DNA of 64,000 bases, from positions 1-64,000 of the forward strand of contig NZ_JABWCS010000204.1 of assembly GCF_013359945.1 (NCBI RefSeq), given 5' to 3'. This document shows, in pieces, positions 45,778-54,027 of this stretch. A program made the position numbers and the translations under genes. The notes under the pieces were generated by a model. The model made no database searches. It was given only the letters and a program-made list of their open reading frames with translations, and had not been told where the DNA came from. Numbering within the stretch: position 1 is the first letter of the stretch; every line of letters begins with the position of its first letter. The DNA comes from Paenibacillus agri. Lineage in GTDB: Bacteria; Bacillota; Bacilli; Paenibacillales; Paenibacillaceae.

Positions 45778-45927
45778 AGCGCTTTTTTCCCTTTTCATTC
45801 CTGTAAGCATTAGTTATCTATGGTTCAACCCTCAATCGTTCTATGCTTTTTATCACTTCTTATACCGGCAGAATAAGGCACAATCCTGACAGAGTCATAC
45901 CTTGTATTATTACGGGAGGAAGACACT

Positions 45928-46830
45928 ATGTTTGATGATCTGGATATATTCGCGGCAGTGGTGGAGCATTCAAGCCTGAACCGGGCTTCACGCCAGCTTA
46001 ACTTGTCACAACCCGCCCTTTCCCGCAAAATCTCCAAGCTCGAGGAGAGGCTGGGCGTTCCATTGTTCAACCGGTACGGCAAGCGCCTGGAACTTACCGA
46101 GGTTGGCCGCTTGGCTTACACCTATGCGCTAGAGCAGCGACAGCAACGTTCCAAGTTTCTGGAGGCGCTCTCAAAGTTCAAGGAAGGCGAACCCCAGCTT
46201 GTTACGCTGGGGGCCAGCCTGACCACGCTGCAGACTACACTGCCACCGCTGGTCAACACCTATATGGAGAAGTATCCCGCTGCCGAACTGAAACTGATTA
46301 CCGGAAAGACGCATGAGATTGTCTCCTCGGTCAGCGAGGGCAAGTGTGATGTAGGAATTATTGCTTCCTCCATTCAGGAGCCCGGGCTGCGCTGTATTCC
46401 GCTCTTCGAGGATCAGCTCCGCCTGGTCGTCTCCAGTCAGCATCCGCTTACGCTGCTGCCCAAGCTGAGCATGGACCATCTCTCACGCCTGCCGATGATC
46501 CTGTTCTCCAAGGGAACCTGGTACCGCCGCCTGACCGACGATTTGTTCCAGCGCTGCGGTATTGATCCCGATGTGCGCATGGAGATCGATTCCTTCGAGG
46601 CGATTGTCCGGCTGCTGCCGACAGCCAAGACCGCGGCGCTCCTGCCCAAATCCTATCTGCGTCCCGAGCTGCTGAACGGCAGCGGGCTCGTCTCGCTGCA
46701 TATCAAGGAGCTGGAGCAGACTCAGCGGACTACCTGTCTGATCTACCGGGACGGCGGCGGGCTCAGCGGTGCTGCCCGCTCACTGGTGCAGGTGACAGAA
46801 GAAGTATTCCTGCCGAAGCTGACCGATTGA
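45928..46830 (+). CDS. LysR-family regulator divergent from sdhCAB
   Basis: 300 residues, ATG 45928 with GGGAGGAAG upstream. Winged helix 1-60 (LNRASRQLNLSQPALSRKISKLEERLG) and effector domain (about 88-295, VTLGASLTTLQTTLPPLV onward). Its position, head to head with sdhCAB across a shared 439-bp control region, suggests it regulates the succinate dehydrogenase genes or its own gene. The LysR protein CcpC controls TCA genes in Bacillus, but I cannot say from this sequence that it is an ortholog. Confidence 0.87.
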   Translation: MFDDLDIFAAVVEHSSLNRASRQLNLSQPALSRKISKLEERLGVPLFNRYGKRLELTEVGRLAYTYALEQRQQRSKFLEALSKFKEGEPQLVTLGASLTTLQTTLPPLVNTYMEKYPAAELKLITGKTHEIVSSVSEGKCDVGIIASSIQEPGLRCIPLFEDQLRLVVSSQHPLTLLPKLSMDHLSRLPMILFSKGTWYRRLTDDLFQRCGIDPDVRMEIDSFEAIVRLLPTAKTAALLPKSYLRPELLNGSGLVSLHIKELEQTQRTTCLIYRDGGGLSGAARSLVQVTEEVFLPKLTD

Positions 46831-46848
46831 GAAAAGACCTTTGATCTT

Positions 46849-46886
46849 AAAAAACCCGCCTGCGGACTAGCCGCAGACGGGTTTTT
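46849..46886. terminator. Bidirectional terminator between the LysR gene and ktrA
   Basis: CCCGCCTGCGG pairs with CCGCAGACGGG (one mismatch), with A-run before and T-run after, between two converging genes. Confidence 0.87.
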
Positions 46887-46897
46887 GGCATAAACAA

Positions 46898-47563
46898 TTA
46901 CAGGTTAACGGCTTCTTCCTCAAATTGGTCAATACCCTCATTGGAGCCGATGACGACCATAATATCACCTTCGTACAAGGAGTCCAGTGCAGTCGGAGCG
47001 ACGATAATTCCACTCTCCCTATTGATGGCAATGATGCTGCACCCGTATTTGGCTCGGGTATTCAGCTGGGACAGACTCTTGCCATCCATACAGGACGGAA
47101 CATTCATCTCGACAATTTTATAATCCTTGGATATTTCAATATAATCCAGCAGATTGGGAGTGACTAACTGGTGAGCCACCCGAACCCCCATATCGCGCTC
47201 CGGGAAAATCACCCGGTCCACACCCAGCTTGGTCAAGGCGCGACCATGAAGAATAGATATAGCCTTGGCCACCACCTGCTTGACGCCAAGCTCCTTCAGC
47301 AGAATGGCTGTCAGAATACTACGCTCCATATTATCGCCAATGGCTACAATACCACAGTCGAAATTCCGGACACCGAGCGAACGCAAAATGCCCTCGTCTG
47401 TGGCATCCGCCATCACCGCATGGGTGAGCTTGTCGCTCATCTCCTCCACCCTTTCTTCCAGGTGGTCCACACCGAGCACCTCATAGCCCATATCCATCAG
47501 CTCAAGCGCCAAGCTTGAACCGAACCGTCCCAGCCCAATTACTACAAATTGCTGTGGTTTCAT
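46898..47563 (-). CDS. ktrA: Ktr potassium uptake regulatory subunit (RCK/TrkA type)
   Basis: Cytosolic ring-forming gate of the Ktr K+ transporter. 221 residues, the KtrA/KtrC length. RCK_N domain (1-125) with VVIGLGRFGSSLALEL nucleotide loop and acidic Asp33 in GVDHLEERV for NAD(H)/ATP binding. RCK_C domain (about 135-219), a known c-di-AMP binding site in this family. The start lies 14 bp after ktrB, whose stop overlaps the ribosome-site region, so the two are translated together. The upstream riboswitch adds RNA-level control by the same second messenger. Confidence 0.93.
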   Translation of the reverse strand: MKPQQFVVIGLGRFGSSLALELMDMGYEVLGVDHLEERVEEMSDKLTHAVMADATDEGILRSLGVRNFDCGIVAIGDNMERSILTAILLKELGVKQVVAKAISILHGRALTKLGVDRVIFPERDMGVRVAHQLVTPNLLDYIEISKDYKIVEMNVPSCMDGKSLSQLNTRAKYGCSIIAINRESGIIVAPTALDSLYEGDIMVVIGSNEGIDQFEEEAVNL

Positions 47564-47577
47564 CTCCCGATAACTCC

Positions 47578-48951
47578 TTATCCAATAATCATTTTGCCTT
47601 CCGGATACTGATACAATGGTTTACCCTGTTTTGGACCAAGTGCATATGCCAGAGTTAACAGTCCCAGCCTGCCAGCGAACATAGTGAGACAGATGAGGAT
47701 TTTGCCGACTAACGACAGCTCCGGCGTCAACCCCATGCTCAGCCCTACGGTCGCGAAAGCCGATGTCGTCTCGAACAGAATCTCCAAAAAGTCGCGTCCC
47801 TCGGTCGTCGAGAGCACCATAGATACAGTGACAATCAATAGCAGAGCGAGCAAGGTGATCGTTAATGCTTTGAACACCCTCTCCTGTGCCAGCCGGTAAC
47901 GGAAGAATACAATATCCTCCCGCCCGCGCAGCATGGAGATTACAGCGCCGATCATGAGCGTAAAGGTCGTTGTTTTGATCCCGCCCCCGGTAGAACCGGG
48001 AGAAGCACCGATAAACATTAGAATCACGATAAAAAATTGCGTGGCCTGACGCAGCCCGGAAATATCCAGCGTATTAGCCCCGGCCGTACGCGGTGTGACC
48101 GACTGGAAGAAGGCAGCCAGTATTTTGCCGCCGATGTTCAGGGAGCCCATACTCCGCGGATTCGTAAATTCAAATACAAAAATCACGAGCGTGCCTGCCA
48201 GAATCAGCGCTGCGGTTGTGGATAATACCACCTTACTGTGCAGCGACAACCTGCGCTTGCGCCGGTAATCGACGATATCGGCAATTACAATAAACCCAAG
48301 TCCACCGGTAACAATCAGGAACATGACAATCAGGTTCACTACAGGATCGTTGACATAGCCCATCAGGCTGCGGTAATGGCCGAACAAGTCAAAGCCTGCA
48401 TTATTGAACATGGAAATGGAATGAAACAGTCCAAAGTATATCGCCTTGCCGAGCGGCATATCAAACGCCCAGCGTATCGACAGCAGCAGTGCCGCGCTCC
48501 CCTCAATCATGAGTGAATAGATCAGCACCCGGCGGATGAGCCGTACAATGCCTTCCATCGAGTTCTGGTTCATGGCCTCCTGCAGAATAAGCCGGTCGCG
48601 CAGCGATATTTTCCGCTTTAACACTAGAGCAAAGAGTGTTGCCATCGTCATGAAGCCCAGGCCGCCAACCTGAATCAGGATCATAATGACGGTCTGCCCA
48701 AAAAGGGAAAAATACGTGCCGGTGTCCACAACTACTAGCCCCGTAACACAGGTAGCAGAAGTTGCTGTAAATAGCGCATCTATGAAGTTCAATGAATGTC
48801 CACTCCGACTGGCAACCGGAAGCATCAGCAGCAGCGTACCAATCAAAATGATCGCCGCAAAACCGAGTACCAGCGTCTGGGGCGGGGAGAGCTTCAATAT
48901 TGTGAAACGGTTCAACCTGGGGAATGGCGAAGCCAAATCCTCACCTCTCAC
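47578..48951 (-). CDS. ktrB: Ktr potassium uptake transmembrane subunit
   Basis: Pore-forming subunit of a Na+-dependent K+ uptake system. 457 residues, about eight membrane helices in four M1-P-M2 repeats. The four pore loops carry the selectivity-filter Gly: TSATCVTGLV, SMFNNAGFD, VTPRTAGANT and SAFATVGLSMG. The start is uncertain: GTG 48951 is taken, but no strong ribosome site precedes it and a start a few codons downstream is possible. First gene after the c-di-AMP riboswitch. K+ uptake would be lowered when c-di-AMP is high. Confidence 0.92.
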   Translation of the reverse strand: MRGEDLASPFPRLNRFTILKLSPPQTLVLGFAAIILIGTLLLMLPVASRSGHSLNFIDALFTATSATCVTGLVVVDTGTYFSLFGQTVIMILIQVGGLGFMTMATLFALVLKRKISLRDRLILQEAMNQNSMEGIVRLIRRVLIYSLMIEGSAALLLSIRWAFDMPLGKAIYFGLFHSISMFNNAGFDLFGHYRSLMGYVNDPVVNLIVMFLIVTGGLGFIVIADIVDYRRKRRLSLHSKVVLSTTAALILAGTLVIFVFEFTNPRSMGSLNIGGKILAAFFQSVTPRTAGANTLDISGLRQATQFFIVILMFIGASPGSTGGGIKTTTFTLMIGAVISMLRGREDIVFFRYRLAQERVFKALTITLLALLLIVTVSMVLSTTEGRDFLEILFETTSAFATVGLSMGLTPELSLVGKILICLTMFAGRLGLLTLAYALGPKQGKPLYQYPEGKMIIG

Positions 48952-48990
48952 TATAATAAATTGAGATTGTATATCATTAGAATGCCAAAC

Positions 48991-49140
48991 AAAAAAAGCA
49001 CTGGAACACCAATGCCTCTCCCCTTGGTTCCTGCAGTGTTCTGAAGCCTACGAGGTTAGCTGACGGATTCGGGCAGCTGCAGTGCCCTATTCGTTCCCGG
49101 AACGAAATTCACCCCTGAAGATCGGCGCCTAAACTTACGT
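48991..49140 (-). ncRNA. c-di-AMP riboswitch (ydaO/yuaA type) upstream of ktrBA
   Basis: On the minus strand the conserved core reads AGGGGTGAATT (around 49105-49115), then CCGAATCCGTCAGC and TAACCTCGTAGGC (around 49048-49074), diagnostic of this class. The expression platform follows: an imperfect hairpin CACTGGAACACCAA / TTGGTTCCTGCAGTG (48999-49038) with seven T (48991-48997). Ligand binding would favour this terminator and cut ktrBA expression. Confidence 0.92.
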
Positions 49141-49213
49141 CTATATGCACCCTTCACTTCTTATGGTTCCCCCGTTTTCAATTGAAATTCGGCTTATATC
49201 TAATTGCATTCAA

Positions 49214-49242
49214 ATTATATACGTTCTGTCCTGACATCACAA
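49214..49242 (-). promoter_or_regulatory. Sigma-A promoter of ktrBA
   Basis: On the minus strand TTGTGA (49237-49242), 17 bp, TATAAT (49214-49219). Confidence 0.75.
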
Positions 49243-49385
49243 AGACACTATTAAGTATATTTGGATAAAATAATGTCTTAAAGAGTGACCGGGAACACAG
49301 GAGACCCTGTTCTCATTCCTTTTCCGTGACTTGCCTGTAATTGCATCGTTTTTCACGGTTTTATGAATACATAGAACTTTCAACC

Positions 49386-49449
49386 TTGAAATTGTATGGC
49401 GGGGAATGATACACTACATACAACGAGTGTATGACCTATACCCATACAC
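49386..49449 (+). promoter_or_regulatory. Promoter with overlapping YtrA-type operators
   Basis: TTGAAA (49386-49391), 18 bp, TACACT (49410-49415). ATACACT (49409-49415) pairs as an inverted repeat with AGTGTAT (49426-49432). GTGTATG (49427-49433) pairs with CATACAC (49443-49449). Two overlapping perfect palindromes share a half-site and cover the -10, as expected for autorepression by the GntR protein encoded next. Confidence 0.65.
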
Positions 49450-49472
49450 ATTATTCCTACTAGGGGGAAGAC

Positions 49473-49856
49473 ATGGAAGAATCTTTGGAGCTGCTGCCGC
49501 AGCAATTTCAGATCAATCCCTCGCGTCCCATCTATGAACAATTCGTCGAAGCCATCCGGGGCCGGATTGTTACCGGTCTCATCCCGCTTGGCTCGCGTCT
49601 GCCATCCGTGAGGGATTTGGCAGCCGACCGAGGCGTGAATCCCACTACGACTGCAAGAACCTATCAGGAGCTGGAGCGAATGGGCCTGATCGTCACCTAT
49701 CGTGGACAGGGTACCTTTGTTACGAGAGAACAGGATGTCATCGGGGAGGCTCGCAAGGAAATGATCCTGGAGGCCGTGCGGCAATTTAAAGCTGCGGGTG
49801 CCAGCCTGGGGCTGTCAGCAGAGCAGATGCTGCAATTTGATAAGGAGGAATCTTGA
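49473..49856 (+). CDS. GntR-family regulator, YtrA subfamily
   Basis: 127 residues, ATG 49473 with GGGGGAAG upstream. A winged helix (about 12-85, SVRDLAADRGVNPTTTARTYQELERMG) is followed by only about 40 helical residues that serve for dimerisation, which defines the small YtrA subfamily. It has no ligand domain. First gene of an operon with an ATPase and a membrane protein; its stop overlaps the ATPase start in TGATG. YtrA regulators typically repress their own ABC transporter operon and respond to cell-envelope stress in Bacillus. The palindromes over its promoter are the probable operator. Confidence 0.9.
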   Translation: MEESLELLPQQFQINPSRPIYEQFVEAIRGRIVTGLIPLGSRLPSVRDLAADRGVNPTTTARTYQELERMGLIVTYRGQGTFVTREQDVIGEARKEMILEAVRQFKAAGASLGLSAEQMLQFDKEES

Positions 49857-50587
49857 TGCGTACGAATAAAGATATTTCATCACTGCCAGAACTCAAGGCA
49901 GCCGTGCAATGTCAGAACCTGACGCTCCGCACGAGGAAAAAAACAATTTTGGACGACGTAAGCTTCCATATTCCCCAAGGCAGTATCACTGGACTGCTCG
50001 GTCCTAACGGTGCGGGCAAGTCTACCCTATTACGCCTGATCACCGGACTGGCTACACCAGACTCCGGCTCCGTGAAGATTTTCGGCGATCCTGCCGGCGT
50101 AGAGCGTCTAGGACAGTTATCCCTGCTGCCGGACCGCAGCAGCCTGCCTGGATGGCTGACTGTAGGGCGCTGGCTTCACTTTGCTGAAGGCATATATCCC
50201 GATTGGGACAATGTGAAGGCAGAACAACTAATGGGTCAGCTTTCCGTTAAGAGGGAGTCCCGTATCTCAACCTTATCTCGCGGGGAAGAAGCAAGACTGC
50301 AGCTGCTGACCTGCCTGTCCCGCAAAGCTCCGTTAGTCATACTCGATGAGCCCTTCACTGGCGTGGACCTCATTTCCAGAGAGGAAATTGCGTCCACAGT
50401 TGTGGGTGAGATGGCTGATGGTGAGCGTACCTTTTTAATTGCTACGCATGATATCCGGGAAATGGAGCTACTGTTTGACCGCCTAATTCTGATTGGCGAC
50501 GGACGGATTCAAGGTATTGAGGATGTGGAACAGCTCCGCCAGTCCGGTCATTCCGTTGAATCCCGTTACAGGGAAGTGTTCGCATGA
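49856..50587 (+). CDS. ABC transporter ATP-binding protein of the YtrA-type operon
   Basis: 243 residues from ATG 49856, overlapping the regulator stop. Walker A GPNGAGKST (about 51-59), Walker B VILDEPFTGVD, H-loop ATHDI. The signature motif reads LSRGE rather than LSGGQ, a common variant in this exporter group. The stop overlaps the permease start in ATGA, so the three genes are tightly coupled. A role in antibiotic or peptide export, or in cell-envelope stress, is inferred from operon type only. Confidence 0.9.
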   Translation: MRTNKDISSLPELKAAVQCQNLTLRTRKKTILDDVSFHIPQGSITGLLGPNGAGKSTLLRLITGLATPDSGSVKIFGDPAGVERLGQLSLLPDRSSLPGWLTVGRWLHFAEGIYPDWDNVKAEQLMGQLSVKRESRISTLSRGEEARLQLLTCLSRKAPLVILDEPFTGVDLISREEIASTVVGEMADGERTFLIATHDIREMELLFDRLILIGDGRIQGIEDVEQLRQSGHSVESRYREVFA

Positions 50588-52131
50588 CAGCGCTTAGAGC
50601 GTTAACAGATCTGGAGTACAGCCGCTATAATCCGTTTAAGTGGGGCAAAAAATCTTTTTTGGGGATTACTGTAGCTCTATTCGCTCTGCTCTTGGGTATC
50701 GGATGGTATCTCTTTCATGGCAAACAGCCTTCTTTGCAAGCTCCCTTTACAGCAGGCACCATTCTTATAATAGGGATCATTATGTATCTTTCTTCAGTCG
50801 ACATGCTGATGTTTACAATTCATAGTAGCCGGGAGTGGATTCTGAATTTCCCGCACCCCCGCAAGCTTCTGCTGTATGCCAAGGCGATAAGCCTGTTTAA
50901 GCATGGATTGTATCTTGCTTCCATCGTTATCGTCGCTAATATCGGACTATATATGCTCTTCAACCTGACGGGACATCATGAGCAACTTCCGTTTAAAGAG
51001 CTTATCCTAACGATAGTCGCTCATGCACTCTTTATGGCTTCCATCTTTCCGCTCGCCATCGTATGCGGATTGCTGGCAGGAACCATTCTTATGGGCTGGA
51101 AGATGCTGCTGTTCGTCCCTTTTTCATTATTTTGGCTATCACCGTTGATGATTTTGGCCATCTACTTGAATTCCATTGCTTTGAACGGTGTGCAATTACA
51201 ATACCTGAATCCGTCCTATATCCTATTGTATACACTGGGAATTCTGCTGATTGGCTGGCCTCTGAGCTATAAGCTGATCCAATGGATTGCCAAGGCTGGT
51301 CTCGAAAGAATGAGTGAGATCCGATATAATTTCCTGGCAGTACAGCTTCCGTTTGTTAAAGAGCAGAACACTATGAAGTCATACCGGCATTCTTCCGGAT
51401 TCCAGGCACTGTATCAACTGGAGCGCAGCCGTCTGCAATATTTTGAAGGATTACTACCCATTAAGGTGATCAAGGGAGCCTTACTTGCCGGAGCATTTAT
51501 CTTGTTCTACCTGTTCCCCGGAAATGATCAATTAGTAATGACTCTGACCAAGATGCAATTTATCCTGCCTGTGCTGGTAGCTTCCATATGGATCATGTGC
51601 AAAGGCGCGGTGGAGCACAAGCAAATGAATTGGCGGCTCTCTTTTCCACACCCCAGACTGCTGCTTATAGTATCTAATATCGTCGCAACAGGAGTTACCG
51701 TCCTTCGCATCCATCTGATGCTGGGCATAGCCACTCTGGCCGGAATCGGGGCAGCTCTTGCAGGGGGAAGAACGAATTTCGCTTCTGTTACTGATTATCT
51801 GCATTGGTTTGCATACATCTTCTTAACATCAGCCCTGATGCTCTTCCTATCCCTCTGCCTGCTGCAAATCAGCTATTATCTGATGAAATCAAAGATACTG
51901 ATCGGACTGATCTTCCCGCTGTATATGATCATTGCGCTTCAACAAACGATTGTAAATAATACCCTGCTCCCGGAAACTATACAGATCGGACAGACGCCGA
52001 ATTGGCTGCTGCTTGGATGGGTAACCTTGATCGGATTGCCGCTTGCCGCAGCCTGCCTCCCTGTTGGGGCCAGATATCTACACCTCGTTATCGCTCAAAG
52101 CAATGAAACGGTTATCCGAAAAAAACATTAG
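50584..52131 (+). CDS. ABC transporter membrane protein of the YtrA-type operon
   Basis: 515 residues, ATG 50584 overlapping the upstream stop. About twelve hydrophobic segments, in two similar halves (residues about 27-245 and 295-505), suggest two permease-like halves fused, each with six helices, separated by a soluble stretch at about 245-290. I recognise no named family beyond ABC-2-like membrane proteins. It ends in a basic tail, and a 137-bp gap leads to the CPBP gene. Confidence 0.82.
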   Translation: MTALRALTDLEYSRYNPFKWGKKSFLGITVALFALLLGIGWYLFHGKQPSLQAPFTAGTILIIGIIMYLSSVDMLMFTIHSSREWILNFPHPRKLLLYAKAISLFKHGLYLASIVIVANIGLYMLFNLTGHHEQLPFKELILTIVAHALFMASIFPLAIVCGLLAGTILMGWKMLLFVPFSLFWLSPLMILAIYLNSIALNGVQLQYLNPSYILLYTLGILLIGWPLSYKLIQWIAKAGLERMSEIRYNFLAVQLPFVKEQNTMKSYRHSSGFQALYQLERSRLQYFEGLLPIKVIKGALLAGAFILFYLFPGNDQLVMTLTKMQFILPVLVASIWIMCKGAVEHKQMNWRLSFPHPRLLLIVSNIVATGVTVLRIHLMLGIATLAGIGAALAGGRTNFASVTDYLHWFAYIFLTSALMLFLSLCLLQISYYLMKSKILIGLIFPLYMIIALQQTIVNNTLLPETIQIGQTPNWLLLGWVTLIGLPLAAACLPVGARYLHLVIAQSNETVIRKKH

Positions 52132-52268
52132 AATCATAAAAACAGGCTCCTCTGCGTAAGAATACTTGTTAGAAGATTGTAGACAAGCAAAATAACTGGT
52201 TTGATCTCATTTGTACCGTATTGCAAGTAGTGCCATAATACATGAGTTCACCCAAAAGGAGGCGTTAT

Positions 52269-53948
52269 ATGAATCCCGTCGGCCAGCCCCTTAAGCAGCG
52301 TCCCCTCTCCAAAGGGCTAATTATTTCGGGCATCATCGGCATTGCCCTGTTCATTATGTTCCAAGTGTTCCCGTCCTTACTCGGAGGTGTACCTGAAGGA
52401 AACACCGCAGTAATCAGTAAAGACGTGGCACGGAGTAACGCCGCGGCGTTCGCGGCAGAGAAACTGGGCTATACCGTCTCGGATGGAGAGTGGAACATCA
52501 CCTACCAGTCCGACTCTTCCTTCTTCGGCTATATGTCGCGGGAGAAACTGCTGGAGGACTATAGCAAAAAGAAACTGGACCAGCGTTATCCCTACGATGT
52601 TTATCATGCGGCCTTCACACCTGCAGGTCAGAATGGTACTCTTCTGACTGTGAATCTTAATATGTATACCGGGCAGGCGGTCAGCTTTGCCCGCGGGGCA
52701 GCCGTTCCAGGCGGCAATTCGCGCAGCGGTGCTCATTCCATTGCCGCGAGCGAGGAGCAAACGCCCCTGTCCTTAGCACAGAAGGAACAGCTGGCCCGTC
52801 CCTGGCTGAAGGAATGGGGCGTTAATCCTGCCAAGCTGCAAATTGAGCCGGGTAGCAGCGGCGGTTCCGGGCTGACGTACACAGACAGCTCGGTCACTGT
52901 AGGAGAATCCCGCCTGCAGTATCAATTTACTTTTGATGGAGGAGATGTTTCCTCCTTCAAGCCCGGATTTACAGCGCCAGGCTGGCATACTTCGTACGTA
53001 GACAGCCAGAAGTCACTGGCTACGAAAATGACCCTGTACGGCTATGGCCTGCCGACCATCGCTCTGGGCGTGCTGGCCTTGATCTACAGCATTCTGAAGC
53101 GGAGCCATACTTCTTTTAAGCGCGGCCTCTTCCTCAGCACGGTTCATTTCCTGATTATGATGGCCACTACGTACAACATGCTACCGGAGACCTCCGGCGA
53201 TAATGTGGAGGCACGGGTTACGGCCATCGTGATGTTTGTGATTTATGCGCTTTACAGCCTGCTCATGTCTTCCCTTCTCTACTTCTCACTGGTCGGCGGA
53301 GACGGCCTCTGGCGTAAAGAAGAGGGGATGAATCCATGGCCCCGTGCCAAAGAGCCGGGATACGGCCAATATGTACTGGACAGCATTCGTGCCGGGTACG
53401 TCTGGGCCTTTGTCCTGCTTGGGGTTCAAACGCTGATGTTCATCCTCCTGTCATTGACCCTGCACAATTGGTCTACAACCGATGCCAGCCAGTCGCCTTA
53501 TAATATGAGGTACGCTTGGCTGCTGCCGGTCGTAGCCTGGCTCGCAGGCCTGTCTGAGGAGGCTATCTACCGCCTGTTCGGTATTCGCATGCTGAAGAAA
53601 ATCGTGCGCAGCACATTGGTTGCCAGCCTGATTACAACCCTCATCTGGGCTTTCGGGCATACGCTGTACCCGATCTATCCGATCTCCTCGCGCCCGATTG
53701 AGCTGACTGTAATCGGACTGCTGTTCAGCTACATTTTCCTGCGCTACGGCTTTATCGCCGTCATGTTCAGCCATGTCGTGTTTGATAGCATCCTGATGGG
53801 CGTGACGCTGATATTTATGAAGGAAAGTGTCAATGTGTGGGCAGGCATCTTTGCCATCGTCATGCCGTTCCTGGTCGCTTATATCGTCTACCTGTTTAAC
53901 CGGTCCAGGACACCAGAGGAACCTGAAGCTGCCAATACAGTGGTATAA
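52269..53948 (+). CDS. CPBP-family intramembrane metalloprotease
   Basis: 559 residues from ATG 52269 (AAAGGAGG upstream). The frame extends nine codons further without support. One membrane helix near 20-38, an extracytoplasmic domain of about 215 residues rich in Ser/Gly, then about eight helices. The CPBP active-site motifs are in place: EEAIYR (Glu430, Glu431, Arg435), FGHTLYP (His) and FSHVVFDSILMG (His-x-x-x-Asp). The family cleaves or processes membrane peptides and prenylated proteins, and in bacteria is linked to bacteriocin self-immunity. The large N-terminal extracellular domain is unusual for the family. Confidence 0.87.
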   Translation: MNPVGQPLKQRPLSKGLIISGIIGIALFIMFQVFPSLLGGVPEGNTAVISKDVARSNAAAFAAEKLGYTVSDGEWNITYQSDSSFFGYMSREKLLEDYSKKKLDQRYPYDVYHAAFTPAGQNGTLLTVNLNMYTGQAVSFARGAAVPGGNSRSGAHSIAASEEQTPLSLAQKEQLARPWLKEWGVNPAKLQIEPGSSGGSGLTYTDSSVTVGESRLQYQFTFDGGDVSSFKPGFTAPGWHTSYVDSQKSLATKMTLYGYGLPTIALGVLALIYSILKRSHTSFKRGLFLSTVHFLIMMATTYNMLPETSGDNVEARVTAIVMFVIYALYSLLMSSLLYFSLVGGDGLWRKEEGMNPWPRAKEPGYGQYVLDSIRAGYVWAFVLLGVQTLMFILLSLTLHNWSTTDASQSPYNMRYAWLLPVVAWLAGLSEEAIYRLFGIRMLKKIVRSTLVASLITTLIWAFGHTLYPIYPISSRPIELTVIGLLFSYIFLRYGFIAVMFSHVVFDSILMGVTLIFMKESVNVWAGIFAIVMPFLVAYIVYLFNRSRTPEEPEAANTVV

Positions 53949-53950
53949 AA

Positions 53951-53999
53951 GAAAGGGATGCTCCATAAGCCGTTCTCCGGCCTTTGGAGCATCCCTTTT
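53951..53999. terminator. Bidirectional terminator between the CPBP gene and the sensor kinase gene
   Basis: AAAGGGATGCTCCA (53951-53964) pairs perfectly with TGGAGCATCCCTTT (53984-53997). Confidence 0.9.
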
Positions 54000-54027
54000 G
54001 CATATAAGATTCTTATTATGACTTGGA

